Origin: Chrysophaeum taylorii
Taxonomy: Eukaryota; Sar; Pelagophyceae; Pelagomonadales; Pelagomonadaceae
Direction of reading: 5' to 3'
Length of the DNA: 64,000 nt
NCBI GenBank assembly: GCA_029834535.1
Contig: JAQMWT010000529.1
Location: 124,001-188,000, forward strand
Shown here: positions 8,450 to 19,867 of the stretch, in pieces
Numbering within the stretch: the first letter of the stretch is position 1
Layout: each line of letters starts with the position of its first letter
Translations under genes and position numbers: made by a program
Notes under the pieces: generated by a model
What the model was told of the DNA's origin: nothing
What the model saw: only the letters and a program-made list of their open reading frames with translations
Database searches by the model: none

Positions 8450-10238
8450 CTAGGGCAACAACTTTGTCCGTCTCGTCGGCGCCGAGAAACGTATTTCCCT
8501 CGGTCAGGAGACAAGATTTCCAATGCTCAGGCAGCGCTCACACTACTAGCTCTGCGCGCCATGTGTACCAATTGAAAAAACCCTCAGAGGCTCTCGCCAT
8601 GTCCGGAAGGAACCCATACCGCTCCTTGGTGAGCGGTCGATACAGCTTTCCAACGTCGAGCACAGCAGCCAGATCTGTGAAGCCGACTTCATCCTTCTTC
8701 TCGAGTTCAGGATAATGCACATGCTCTTTCCAGTTGAGCGATCTCGACAGCCTGATCCATTGAGTGAAGACCTGTTCAAACTCCACATTGAAATCGGGCA
8801 TCTGGTTCTCAGGCATAGCAAAAGAAGGCACGTCGCCACAAATGTCGTCGTCCCAAGCGTCGGGGGCGTCGAGTGCCGCCAAGAGACTGCGGGCAGGCGC
8901 AGGCCCGGAGGGCGGCGCAGACTCGGAGGAAGGAAGTCTTTGCTGCCTTTTCGTGGTGGAATGCAGTCTGTGCGTAAATCGCATATTCTTCCTTGAGCAA
9001 GCAACTTCCTGGCCTGAGCTCTCTGATTGGACGACAGGTGCACACAGGTGATAGTCCGAAAGTCAAGAAGGAAGGCCATCAGTTCGCGATCGTTGAATTC
9101 GTAGTCGAAGTGACGCACGTAGTTTTCATTATTCCCGCAAAACCGACGCTCACACCTGCTTGCCTCTGGATCGCGTCAAGTCGCCACACGCTGTTGCCGA
9201 GATTTTTGAGATATATCATGCATGCCACACGCTTCGACCTCAACAAAAAATTCTTCGGCGACGCCAATTTGGGAGCCCGGTCTTGAACAATGGTTGCGGC
9301 CGCCAAATCGATATCGATTCCCGCACGCTCCGCGACCACAGAACGGAGCAGAGAAGACGTGCCGGAATCGGTTCCGTCGTCAGCTGGAACGAGGCCCACG
9401 CACGCCGTCTCAACGCCACTCCAATCGGGCCAGACGAAGGATAGGCCAATGGCCTGTCGCTTGAACTTCTTATCCTTGAGTGTCCCGCCGCCGTCATGCA
9501 GCACCTGGGCGAATGGGTTGCCGAAAGCCGCCTCATAACTCTCCGTAACGACGTGCTTCAAGATTCGAACAACAAAACAACGATATTCGGCGTCCACCCA
9601 TTCATCAAACAGCGCCTTTCGAGTCATGAACGAGGGCGCTTGCCTTTCCCGCCACCGCCGCGGTAATACGCCGCCTCAATTAGGTTGCGATGATCTTCGT
9701 CGTCAAAGGTGCGCTTGGAAAAATCCGATGCGACGCGTACGCGTAGTGCCGAGCCGAGAACGCCATCAGGGAAGAGTGCTTTGCCTGGCTGGGCATGGCC
9801 ATGAAGTATCTCGTAATATCCGATTTACCCTTCGAGGCTGCCACAACGACAACGGCCGTCATAACGCCCTCCTTTTGTTGGTCTGTCTTCTGTTTCTTGG
9901 TGAGCTGTCGACGTCCCAGGTCGTCCTCCGGATGCGCAGCCTTGAAGCGGGCCCCAAGAGGGCTTGGTCGTCTGCCATGTGCCTTTCTTGAAGTCTCTCG
10001 TCACCTTCAGGCGCTCCCAGCACCGGATACACACATGCGTCGCCTTCCCACTGACGCGGTCGGGATGATTTTCCTTCTGTCGACGCACGCAGTCCCACAC
10101 CTTGGACCTGGTTGATCGTCCACTTTTGCCGGGTGTGTTCCACGTCACAACATCGACGTCGCAATCGGCTCGTTCTTGTGAACTTCCTCCTTCTGTTCCG
10201 CGTTTAAATTCCTCCTCATCATCAACATTATCCTCCAC
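8450..10238 (-). pseudogene. Degenerate hAT-superfamily transposase with BED zinc finger
   Basis: Read leftward, the frames join in the order of a hAT transposase. First is an acidic leader and a BED-type zinc finger near 10,120-9,960 (SKVWDC...HVCIRCWERL...GTWQTTK). A conserved helix follows (SKGKSDITRYF, about 9,840). Then comes the catalytic-domain start at about 9,627-9,300 (HDGGGTLKDKKF..., IGLSFV, then GIDIDLAAATIVQDRA, where family members have the DG and DNA aspartate segments). A C-terminal part lies at about 8,980-8,450. At least three frame changes and several stops separate these pieces, so it is dead. The sequence just upstream (10,300-10,400) is a GTGAA-rich tail that could be an element end. 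The family assignment rests on motif order by eye. Confidence 0.5.
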
Positions 10239-10559
10239 CTCTCCAGGTAGGCGACTCGACTTCGCATCAGACGGGGTCAGGGTCAGGGCGTCAGCCGAAG
10301 TGAATGAACGTGAAGTGAGCGTTGGACTCCGGACGAAAATTTTCGGTGAAGTGAAGTGAAGTGAACCGAATTCAGTGAACCTAGTGAAGTGAGCTCAGTG
10401 AATTCCTAACGCTGAACAAACCTCAGAACTGCTCTCGGTCGTTTTGAGCACTGCGGCGACGTCGTCATCGGCGACTGCGGCCGGGTCTTCGTGGTCGGTG
10501 CGCCCGGCCTCGAGAGGGGGCTCAACCTCGTCGTGCCAGTTCCTCAGCGTCTGCATGAG

Positions 10560-11290
10560 AATTCAAGTCGCCGAGCTCGTCAGTCCTGGACGGAGGTGAA
10601 GAGAAGGCTATGGACGGTGCGTAGCGGTTGCGCGCCTTGGTGTGGAGGTGTGGATGAGCTTGTGAGTCTTGCGGATGGAGAGGCGTTCTTTGGGAACTGC
10701 TTGACGTCGGTGAGTCGCGCAGCCCTCTTGAAAGAAAACGAGCAGGAATACGAGGGCGTCAAGGCTGCCATATTGTAGCTGACGCTGACAACACCAAGGC
10801 AAGTGTCCTCGACTGACTTGCCGGTCTTCTTCTCGAGCATCGCGCACGCGTCTCGCGGTCCTCGCCGGGCATTGAACGCCGTATTGTTACCGGCGGTCTC
10901 GATTATTGTTGATGACGTGCGCGTTGGCCTCCGTCTCGTACCCGTCGAATAAAGCCCATGACCTGCTGCGGATTTCAACGGCCGGCCCACGTCTTGTCGA
11001 TGTTCGCGGCCGTATCGCCGAAGATCGAATGGACCATCCAGGTTCTTCGCCAAAACGCGTCGCACTCGGGCATGTGGTTGACGTAGGCCGAGTTGAGTGG
11101 AAATCATATGAAAGATACCGACCTTACAACGATGGTGAACGGGCCGCACCCGACAACGAACTTGATGGTGATCGCCGCGATGATGCGCCACGCGTCGTCG
11201 AAGCAGCCAGTGCCCCGGACCTGCTTACTCTTACCGCATTTGGCTGACTCGGACTCGCTCGCATGATTCAGCGGTTTTGGATAAATCAAT
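10560..11290 (-). pseudogene. Second hAT-like (DUF659-type) transposase relic
   Basis: On the minus strand, shifting frames contain FDGYETEANAHVINN (about 10,940), VEDTCLGVVSVSYNMAALT (about 10,780) and FFQEGCATH (about 10,720), followed by a helical KLIHTSTPRR stretch. This order resembles the DUF659/hAT layout (DGW..., then vvsDNa.NM, then gCaaH). Frames change at least three times and stops occur. It lies upstream of the first hAT relic in the same orientation, but repeats the catalytic region rather than continuing it, so it is treated as a separate element. Confidence 0.4.
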
Positions 11291-13474
11291 GAATGTCCGC
11301 ATCCGTCGCTTCTTGTCCGCGTCTGCTAAAGAGCTGCGTCTGCAGTCCGCCGTCTACATCTGCCTGGCGTCTAGCGTATTTCTGTCCAAGGCACATCTGC
11401 ATCACGCGCTTACGGCTGCTCAGAGTCTGCCGCGGGATGTGACTCCGCACTTCCAAGGAATAGTAGGCAAAATTCGAATTCATGCCGCTCTTGTCACGGA
11501 GTTTTCTCTCGTCCGTTTCATCGATCCTAGTGATATTGCAGTCGCGCGAGGTCACGTCACTGCGGAGGAGAATCGGGCAGGGAAAACAGGATCTCGAAAG
11601 CGACCTGGGGCTCACGGCTCAACGACATGGACGGGCACAAGGCGATGATGACGAAAAGAAAACGACAGCGGCCGAGTAGAAGATGCGGCTGATAGTAACC
11701 ACTTGGATCTAAGAAAACGGAGAAAATGTTATGGCGAAAAAACAAAACAGATGGGGCGTCATCATGGGTGGCTTCGATCAGACTGTCGGTCAACGGTCTG
11801 ATCGAAGATTTTCGACGTCGCAGTCGAGCGTGCGAGGTTCTTCTACAATGTTCGACTCGACGCAGACGACAAAGCGGGAAACCACTCCATGTTATCGCAG
11901 CCTGAGGCCGGGGCTGTCGAGAACACGGCCAGGCCATGCGTCACGTCGACGACGGCGACATCGCCGCGGTCAACCAGACCTCGGAGTCGCAGCAGCCCTA
12001 CGAGGGCTCGCGCCACGACACGAATCGGGTCGAGTTCGGCTCGCTCAACTATGATCTCCAACGTGCACGTCGAAAGTGTGTCCGGCGCGTATCAGCTCCA
12101 CAACGTCTTTGATCGCCGCGCCGATACTCGTGCTGTGAAGCGCCAGAAGAATGTCTCCGGCCTTTGACAGAACTGCGAAGAACCAAGCAGGACGTCTCGA
12201 CGACGATTTAGTCGGTGCGGACCTCGACCTGGCCTTCAACGAGGCAACTCGTCTCTGCGCCGCACGGAATCAATCTATGGCGCAGTTCGATGCGCGCCGG
12301 GAAGCCGCCATCGACCACGAGCTAGCCAGAGACGCCAAGGCCGTCCATAAGGAGCTCGAGCGGCTGATCGCAGACTCTCGGCCAGGGCTTGCGACACAAT
12401 AAACCCCTCGTCCGCCGCGCAACAAGACGAAGTCATGGCGTTGCACCCTCAAGCAGCTGCCGAACGATGTCGCGAGCTCAAGGCGAACATTGAACGATAC
12501 GGCATGGGAATGGGTGACCTGAAGCTAAAGTCCTTCACGTCAACGAAGGACGCGACCATCGGAAAGCCGGCAGAACGTGGCCTGTTTGACCATGCACCCG
12601 AAGCACGTTTACGACGTCATTAAGTCGGAGCGCAACGAGCTTTTGACCGAACCGAGACGGCAATTGCAAGTCCTGTGTACCGCGACAGCGCCTCGAGTCT
12701 CGGGTGAGCGACGAGGAGCTCGAGCGCCGCGCCGAGCATCGACGCGCGTCGAAGAAGCCGTCGAGTTGGCTGCCCACCAAGGGGGCCTACTCGATGCCCG
12801 GCGTCATTGAGACGATCTCGACGATGAATTCCAAAGACGGACGCCGGATTCAGGATGAGGCCGGGTATTTGTCAAGTAACTACTGCTCGAGGTGGATCGT
12901 GCAACGAGATCTTTAATGGTACCATGCCCGGCTCCTGGCGCTTTGAGTTGGCGAACGACGAATACAATGACGAGGATGGTCGAGGTGAACGACGAGAACG
13001 ATGGATGGATGAAGACGCTGGTTGACGAGACACACCCGATGTCCTGCGGACCTGCCTCACCAGTCCAGTTTGTCCAAGTTCGACGCAAGCGACGTCGCAT
13101 TGATTCCGATGATGGACGTAGGTGTAGCGGTAAAAAATGGAACGGCTTTTTCAGATCGATCAGCTTTCAGTTTTTTGCTGTCGCGATCACCCTTGATCAG
13201 CACCCGCGCGCATGCCACAATACGTCAGCCCCCTTGCTCAATTAGCCAGTGGCAGCTATGGATGGATGGGATGTCTTTCAAGCAGATGGGGCCATTTGGC
13301 GTGTATTTCAGGGTCCCAGTCCTTTGGGATCTTGGCTCCGGCGCGATTTGACAAACGCGTTATTTTATCCACCCTAGTTCCGCCTTCCGGGCACGTTTCC
13401 ACACAAATCACCAAAACCCCTCTCGACTTTTAGAGACTCTAGTCATAAGATGCCAGCTCAAAAGATGGTCCTTA
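11291..13474. repeat. Repeat-derived region with a decayed R1 copy
   Basis: No intact gene. Between about 12,150 and 12,950 (plus strand) broken frames carry helical, charged sequence (KAVHKELERLIADS; RCRELKANIERYG; KHVYDVIKSERNELL; SDEELERRAEHRRASKKP). The part at 12,530-12,680 matches 30,640-30,800 at DNA level (shared GCGACCATCGG; then a -TCATTAAGTC- / -TCATCAAGTC- block), so it belongs to the repeat family called R1 here. The flanks (11.3-12.1 and 13.0-13.47 kb) show nothing I can identify. Confidence 0.4.
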
Positions 13475-15427
13475 TTAGTGTGAGCCTTTGTCGCCCTTCC
13501 ACCACTGGGCCGTGTCGTCGTAGACGGGGGTGCGGATCTTGGCCGAGCCCCTCCAGGGCCGGAAATGGCCGGCGCAGGCGAGAGCGATGGCGAGGGATCC
13601 CGAGGCCACAAGGAGGCTCGCGACGAGCCAAACCTCATAAGACGAGAAGCCTTTCTTGTTGGTGACTTGGTTCGTAGACGGCGACGTGGTGGGAGCCGCG
13701 TAGACGAGCTCCGGTTCGGACACCGCGAGCGTCGTAACCGACGCGAGGTCGAGGTCGGCCGCTTCCGCCGCAGCCTGGAGGGCGGTGTCGAAGGATTCGG
13801 GCGTGACCGCAGCCATCGCAGCCTCGACGTCGCCGGCCGTCGCGGCGTCGGCGGCTATCGTGTAGTTGGCCACAAAATTTGTCTCCTCGAGCCGTCGACG
13901 GCGGTCCGCGCGGAAGAAGCCAACTCGAACCCTCGAGGCCGGCACGCTGGCGCTCGTGGCGACCGCCTGGCGCAGCACGTCGCGGACCGCCACGGTCGCC
14001 TCGTCGCGAGCGAGACCGGCGAGCGTGATTTCACCGGTTATCGTGGCGCTCGTCGTGCTTGTTGTTGAGTGTTCCGTAGGCTCTCGAGTCGTAGGCTTTC
14101 GAGTCGTAGGCTTTCGAGTCGTCGGCTCTCGAGTCGTCGGCTCTCGAGTCGTCGGCTCTCGAGTCGTCGGCTCTCGAGTCGTCGGCTCTCGAGTCGTCGG
14201 CTCTCGAGTCGTAGGCATCGGGTGGGGGGGCTTTGTTGGGTGACCTGGCACGACGGTTGGCCCGGACGTCAAGCGCGGGGTCGGCTCCGGGTTGGGTTTG
14301 AGCGTCGTGGGTGCGAACGAGACCTCCACCGCCGTACAGACGCCCGAAGCGCAATCGAGACCCTCGGCGCACTTTGGCGCCGAGGTACACGACTCGCCCT
14401 CGCGGTAATTCGTGCAACGGGTGGGAGCATCGTCGTCGCAGCCGCAACCGACCACGTCATAAATGTCGAGCGCGTCCTTCGCGACCGGTGCGAAATCCGT
14501 CGTGGTGCCCGCTTCGGTCTCAAAGTCGGTGCAGTCTGGTAAGTCGCGGTACGCGCAGTTCACGCCAGACGGACAACACCCGTGCAAGCAAAGGGGCGTA
14601 AACGGATAGAACTCGGACGCCCACTCGTAGTTGCAGTTGGGCTGGTGGCCGTCGATGTTGCTCCAGAGATCAAAGTCGCAGCTGTCGGGGGCGAGGTTGT
14701 AGTAGCCCATGACGTAATACCTGTACGCGTAGCCATCGCCGATTTCGCCGCGGTAGCCGCCGCACGGATCGGCGCAGTAGTCCGGCGAGGCCGTCGGCTC
14801 GTCGCACGACTTGACAAAAATACCGTTCGGACCACGCGGGCCGTACACCGGAAACCCGTCGATGGCCCACCCGATCTGAGGCGAGTGCTCGGTCTCTGTC
14901 TGGTTGAGCTGGTGGAGCAAGCACGACGGCGGGACGTGCGCGTGCCAGCTCGCTCGATCGTTCGACGAGGCGTGCTCGCCGCACATATCGAACGAGTACC
15001 CTTCGGCGTATGGCGCCGAGTTCGAGTAGTCGTTCGCGTACGATGAGTCTAGAGCGCCGTACTTTGATCCGCCGTACGCCGAGTACAGCATCGACCCGTC
15101 GAATAATACGCCGATCGACCCCCCCGCCTCGGTCAACGACAGCGTCACCTCGCTCGAATATTTCGGGTACAGCGGTACGCGGTACGTCGTCTCCTCGTTG
15201 ACGGCGAAGTTTGGGTTCAGGACCAGGTATGCGTGGTTCGGGCAGTGGTTCGTCGATATCTTTCTGTAATCGTTCTTCAGTTCTTCAGCGTATCTGTAGT
15301 CCGACCCGTCCATCGCGCACACGCTCGCCTGCGACGGTGCGTCCGACCCGCTGTCGTAGCACGTCGGCGATTGTGCCTCCGCCACCAATACCCACGTAAT
15401 TACCAACAACGACACCATCCTGATCAT
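13475..15427 (-). CDS. YHYH-domain secreted/membrane protein with TTREP repeats
   Basis: 650 residues from the ATG at 15427, which gives a clear signal peptide (MIRMVSLLVITWVLVAEA-Q). The N-terminal half is a YHYH domain: WHAHVPPSCLL (about residue 160; the family's YHYH is here WHAH), then IGWAIDGFPVYGP (about 190) and many paired Cys (CLHGCCPSG, VGCGCDDD). It is followed by a Thr/Pro/Arg/Glu linker of about nine TTREP/TTRKP pentapeptides, a small alpha/beta segment with an RRRRLEE basic patch, and one transmembrane helix (VWLVASLLVASGSLAIALACAG) close to the C-terminus. It looks like a type I cell-surface protein. YHYH proteins have no firm biochemical role. The Cys-rich clusters at 350-400 may form a separate EGF/knottin-like unit. 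It lies 99 bp from the same-strand kinase. Confidence 0.8.
   Translation of the reverse strand: MIRMVSLLVITWVLVAEAQSPTCYDSGSDAPSQASVCAMDGSDYRYAEELKNDYRKISTNHCPNHAYLVLNPNFAVNEETTYRVPLYPKYSSEVTLSLTEAGGSIGVLFDGSMLYSAYGGSKYGALDSSYANDYSNSAPYAEGYSFDMCGEHASSNDRASWHAHVPPSCLLHQLNQTETEHSPQIGWAIDGFPVYGPRGPNGIFVKSCDEPTASPDYCADPCGGYRGEIGDGYAYRYYVMGYYNLAPDSCDFDLWSNIDGHQPNCNYEWASEFYPFTPLCLHGCCPSGVNCAYRDLPDCTDFETEAGTTTDFAPVAKDALDIYDVVGCGCDDDAPTRCTNYREGESCTSAPKCAEGLDCASGVCTAVEVSFAPTTLKPNPEPTPRLTSGPTVVPGHPTKPPHPMPTTREPTTREPTTREPTTREPTTREPTTREPTTRKPTTRKPTTREPTEHSTTSTTSATITGEITLAGLARDEATVAVRDVLRQAVATSASVPASRVRVGFFRADRRRRLEETNFVANYTIAADAATAGDVEAAMAAVTPESFDTALQAAAEAADLDLASVTTLAVSEPELVYAAPTTSPSTNQVTNKKGFSSYEVWLVASLLVASGSLAIALACAGHFRPWRGSAKIRTPVYDDTAQWWKGDKGSH
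14073..14217. repeat. 15-bp tandem repeat (TTREP linker)
   Basis: About nine to ten copies of a 15-bp unit (GAGTCGTCGGCTCTC and variants with GTAGG) within the YHYH gene. In frame on the minus strand each copy codes for one TTREP/TTRKP pentapeptide, so copy-number change would alter stalk length without breaking the frame. Confidence 0.9.
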
Positions 15428-15526
15428 TGTGTTCTTCTTTTTGGTCAACTACTACGTAGTGCTGCTGGATATAGATATACTTAGGATACTACTACTACTA
15501 CAACAACAACAACGTCCTGGATGAAA

Positions 15527-16657
15527 TTAGGGTACACCAGCAGCACCACAATCTTGCCTTTTTTGCCTGCGGTGGCCTTGGCGCTGCGCAACGAGAGGAG
15601 CTGGTTTTTTCGGCGACTCTCCAGAGAGGTGGGCCATGAGCGTCGTTTTGCGTTGGCGTGTGCGGCCCTGCTTGAGGTATGCCTGGAGCTTGGCCCGGTA
15701 GGCGGCGGGGTGCCAGGGATTTCCGCCCTTATCGAGGGCATCCCCGCACTGAAGGTGGTATCGTTGTTCCCCGGGATGATGATGGTATGTGGTCGGGGTG
15801 TCGTCTCTAAGACGGTCGAAGAGCGAGTGTGCGAGGGCGGCGTGCGCCGAGCAGCGGCGGCGCGGGGTGTACCGGAGACAGAGGGAGACGAGCTCGGCGA
15901 AGTCCTCGCTCGTTTTTTCGAGGATGTCCAAAATCGACGGACGCGGGCGTGCGTCGGGCAGGACGACGAGAGAGACGTTCCCGAGCTCGCGAGCCTCGAC
16001 AGGCGTCGGCGGTCCCCCCAGCGTCCCCATTTGCATCGCTAGGACCTCGAGCTCCGAATCCCCCGCAAACAGAGGTTCTTGAGTCGCCAGTTCCACGATT
16101 ACACAGCCCGCAGCCCAGACGTCGCCCGCGCAGCCTCCCGAGTAATCGGCGCCGACGAGGACGTCGAACGGTCGATAGGCGAGACGCCCAACATCCGTCG
16201 AATCATGGTGGTCCTCGAAGCGCGCTGAGGCCTCCGAGACATGGATTGCCGACCCAAAGTCGCAGATTCGGAGGCGTCCTCTCGCGTCTATCAGTAGGTT
16301 CGACGGCCGGACGTCGCGATGCGCGATCCTCGCCGAGTGCATGTAAGCCATCGCGGCGAAAAGCTGGTAGGCGACCAAACTGACCTTTTCTTCTTCTTCT
16401 TCTTCGACGGGATGCACCTCAACCCAGTCGAAAACCAGCACGACGTCCTCGTCGAGAAGATGAACATCGCGGAGTTGTGCTATGTTCGGGTGTGCGGCGA
16501 GACGATGGAGGTGCGCGATCTCTCTGCAGGTCCGTTGTGCGCTTCGGGACCTCTCCATCGCGCCGCGAATGACTTTGAGGAAAACGGGCTTGATATCCTC
16601 GCGCCGGACTGCGCGAAACGCAGTGCCCTCACCGCTGATTTCGTAAGTCCTATCCAT
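15527..16657 (-). CDS. Atypical CMGC/CDK-like protein kinase
   Basis: 376 residues. Kinase elements appear in order: Gly-rich loop GEGTAF (9-14, the third Gly lost), the ATP Lys in VFLKVI (Lys28), a likely alpha-C Glu46, catalytic HRDVRPSN (113-120), DFG in CDFGSA (133-135), and DVWAAGC in the C-lobe. The APE motif is not conserved: the stretch RLAYRPFDVLVG stands where CMGC kinases have YRAPEVLLG. An acidic insert (EEEEEE) sits before alpha-D and a basic tail ends the protein. Catalytic residues are otherwise present, so activity is plausible. Closest by eye are CDK-type kinases, but no PSTAIRE helix is seen. No signal peptide or membrane segment is present. Confidence 0.8.
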   Translation of the reverse strand: MDRTYEISGEGTAFRAVRREDIKPVFLKVIRGAMERSRSAQRTCREIAHLHRLAAHPNIAQLRDVHLLDEDVVLVFDWVEVHPVEEEEEEKVSLVAYQLFAAMAYMHSARIAHRDVRPSNLLIDARGRLRICDFGSAIHVSEASARFEDHHDSTDVGRLAYRPFDVLVGADYSGGCAGDVWAAGCVIVELATQEPLFAGDSELEVLAMQMGTLGGPPTPVEARELGNVSLVVLPDARPRPSILDILEKTSEDFAELVSLCLRYTPRRRCSAHAALAHSLFDRLRDDTPTTYHHHPGEQRYHLQCGDALDKGGNPWHPAAYRAKLQAYLKQGRTRQRKTTLMAHLSGESPKKPAPLVAQRQGHRRQKRQDCGAAGVP

Positions 16658-17726
16658 CGTGAATAATACTCATCATATCTTTAAGGTCAAGCGTGTAGTT
16701 GTTTTTTGTAGTAAAGAAAGATCTTGCCCTTTGCCGCTCGCAAAGCAAACCGAAAAAGTCCCGGACCCAGGGCTCCTCGAGTCGGCGACGTTCCGCCCCC
16801 CCGAGGGCGGCGAAGGCGTAGCGAGCCCAGCCCAAAGTTTTTCAGTTGCGAAACTCCACGCACGGTGTATGCGTGGGCCGCCGACGAGGCCTCAGTGGCG
16901 CATGTGCAGCCACGTCTGCACATAAGAAAACGCCGGCGGTCGATCGCTATATAGGCCTTTATCGATATCGCCAGTCGCACGTACTGGACTCCCGCACCGC
17001 TCTTGTCGACAGAGAGGAGGGGATGGTAGCATGAAGCTCTCCGGGCGTTAACTTCGAATACCAAGCGAACGTCTTGGCGTCGTAGATTGTCCGTGGCCCT
17101 AAGGGAGACGTCATGCGCGACGTTGTGCCCTAGGGCAATTGCCGCGGTACCGGACGTGGTTCTCTGATTCGCGATGGACGAGGCGGTTTTGGATGAGGGG
17201 TGGGGGGCTCGCACGCATAAAATGGGTGGTGTCTAAAGTAGTGGGCGCACGTCTCCGCCATGCAGTGGGTGAGTGCAGGAAGCTGCGGGTGGAGCCAATG
17301 CTGATGATGAAATTGATGTGGAAACGCGATCCCACGAGGACACCGCGACTATACCGGGATCGTCGATCGAGAGTGATGCCACCTGAAGCTAAAGCACAGC
17401 CGCTTAGTCAATCTCAGCAGCGAGGGTACGCTGAAGTTTGGGCACGAGCATAGGGGCCGTAGTGGCCGGGTTGACGAGGACGCCCATCGAGGCGAACTCG
17501 CGGGCTTGAGGGGGGGGGGGTGACGAGCATGACGTTGGTTGGATGGGTCACCGGAGCCATCGCCACCGCGGGAGGCCATCGTCGTCGCACCGAGCTCGGT
17601 GGGAAGTCCACGCATCCTCACGCGGCGGCTACGCGTGTTTTGGCGTGGACGACGGCGTCTCCTCCACTTCCTCGCGTGACTTTCACGTGATATCCAATCT
17701 ATCATTGATGAGCTCCGTCTTTATGT

Positions 17727-17820
17727 CGACTGCTAAGAGGGGGGGGTGTGTGTGGGGAGCATGAAGGATGTGGGTGGGTTTGTGGGGTATGAGGGATGTC
17801 CCTGACGTCTGGCTAAGCGC
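17727..17820. repeat. Terminal fragment of repeat element E
   Basis: About 90 bp beginning GTCGACTGCTAAGAGGGGG and continuing through GAAGGATGTGGGTGG and GAGGGATGT. It matches the end of the E copies at about 54,470-54,570 (same orientation) and 25,606-25,710 (reverse). It is directly followed by the TTTC microsatellite. Confidence 0.6.
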
Positions 17821-17825
17821 ACGAG

Positions 17826-17843
17826 GTTCTTTCTTTCTTTCCT

Positions 17844-17942
<99 letters not shown>

Positions 17943-17968
17943 CTTTTTCTTTCTTTCTTTCTGGCGCT
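17826..17968. repeat. Long (TTTC)n microsatellite
   Basis: Roughly 35 near-perfect tetranucleotide units, with a few interruptions at each end (TTCC near the start, CTTTTT near 17,943). It is the longest simple repeat in the window and follows the E fragment directly. Shorter CTTT runs occur right after the translocator gene near 57,500. Confidence 0.95.
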
Positions 17969-19771
17969 TAAATGGAACATCCCGACGTCTAGTACCTCAT
18001 CCAAGTCACGCCGGACGGCGCCCGCACTTTCGCCGGCATCCCTGTTGCTCCCGAGGGCGGAGTGCCCATTAGGGCCAGCATGCCAGTGTGTTTCAAACCC
18101 GGCTACAAACCGACCATTTGAGAGCGGAGTACGAAAGAAAGCGCGGAGTGTCTTGGCCCAACGTCCTCGATACTTTGCAAGCATGCTCGCCTCTGGTACC
18201 CTCTCGGCACTCCCTACACCCACGCGGCAGTCGCCCATTGAGTACGGCGGTCATTCCTAAATTGACAGAAGGTGCGTACAACTCAAGCCATTCGCAAAAA
18301 CTTCTGCGTGTTGAATTCACCATGTTCGCGCTTGCTCATTTCCTCTTCCTCTACTTCATGGCGACGCTCCACGATCTCCATCGACCGTTCGAGACCTCTT
18401 TTTCAAAGCGCCTTGATCTGCGTTCGGCTGCCTATTTATCACCCCCACACTTATCCGAGGCAAATTTGGTTTCCGTTCCCGCCTAATTCTTGGCGCACTT
18501 TGTTTTCGGCACTTATTAGAGACCCAAAACCGGGGCGTCGTTTGGGCGGATCGGCGGCCAGGTTGGCGCCTAGAACAGGGCGAGGAAGGCAGCCGTGCCG
18601 CGGGTGAGAATGGAGCCCATCGCGCTGCAGCCAAGCCGCGAGGTGGTCGATGCTGCGGCTTGTAAAGAAAAAGCCGAAAGGTGGCAAACAAGATGGACGC
18701 AACAATACTCCGCAACAGCCAGGCTGACGAGACTGCAGGCGATTCGGAGCTCATGCGCCTCTTGAAGGTGTCCTTTTTTGGCGGCAGCGCAGCAGTCAGC
18801 GGAGGCTGCAACCAAAAATTGTGGACCTCGAGGGTATCACGCGCGCCCGCGCGAAGGCCAAGAAGAAGAAAGGGGTCGGAAGCCCCACCTCGATCGAAGA
18901 ACCCCACAACAATCAGATGACCATAGTCTTCCGTGCACGGCAGTGGCTGATGATGCGCGACCGGAAAAGCGCAAGCGGCACCGTGCTACGGCGAATTTTT
19001 TTTCGGCATACGTGGACTTTCAGATGACTTTCTTCGGCAACTCGTGGCCTTGATCCGCTGTAGTCGACTTGCCAGTTTCTATATGCGACTGTTTGTTTGC
19101 AAAAGTTGCCCCCACGGGCTTTGTAAATAACCCCGTACTTCTAGGAACCGCCGTTGCTCACGATCGGGGCTGTCATGGAAGAAGAGCATTCGGTGAATGT
19201 ACACGCGGAGTGAGTCAAGAGCACACGCGTAGATGTGCGAGAAAAGAAGCATTTTTTGCGAACAAATAGTTCGACGCGGTTAGTTGTCTGACATTCTGGT
19301 TGGTGCACAATTCCTCCTACGAGCACGACGGGTACCTCACTTTCCACAAGATAAAGATAACGAGACGTGTTTTTGCACTTGGGCCGGCGATGTCGTCCGC
19401 TTTGGTGTCGTCTTAGGCCCTGAAAGCGCCGCTCGAAAGCCGCGACACTTCTACCCACCGGGGCTCGTAGCTCCAAGGCTGCCCGGCCCGAGACTACGCC
19501 ACAATGATTCTCGCGCAAAGCAAAGCACAAAGCACGCGCAGTTTGCGTGATGTCTGTCACTTTTTCATTCCGATATTGTACGAATTGAGGTCCTTGCAAA
19601 CCACCTAATGATTGTCCGTCCGAGAAACCTGGATTTGGGGTTTTACAGCGTTGTAGGCTCAACTAGCCAAATAAATAAATGCGGCGGCATATATTGTTAG
19701 ATTTAGGCGGAGGTTTGGGGGGAGTGTTAGGGGATACTGTGAATGACGTCATCCATCCTCGGACCCTTGGA

Positions 19772-19855
19772 GCGTGGGTGTGTCTTTAAATGTCGCGTGG
19801 GTGTGTCTTTAAATGTCGCGTGGGTGTGTCTTTAAATGTCGCGTGGGTGTGTGTC
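19772..19855. repeat. 23-bp tandem repeat upstream of EEF1AKMT1
   Basis: Three full copies and a partial copy of a 23-bp unit (GCGTGGGTGTGTCTTTAAATGTC), ending about 13 bp before the methyltransferase ATG, so it must lie in its promoter or 5' UTR. The core TGTCTTTAAATGTCG also occurs at the junction of element E near 55,331. Confidence 0.9.
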
Positions 19856-19867
19856 TCTAAAGATAAT

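Larger units (their letters stand above)
16658..19771. other. Gene-poor region with microsatellite and repeat fragments
   Basis: About 3.1 kb with no gene I can support. Apart from the microsatellite and element E fragment listed separately, there are short helical frames at about 18,620-19,030 (plus) that resemble coiled-coil repeat debris. The stretch 16.66-16.95 kb just upstream of the kinase start is probably its 5' region. Confidence 0.4.

Noticed and set aside
17290-17325. CTGATGATGAAA resembling a minimal hammerhead core
   Set aside because: There is no sequence to form stem II and no flanking complementarity.
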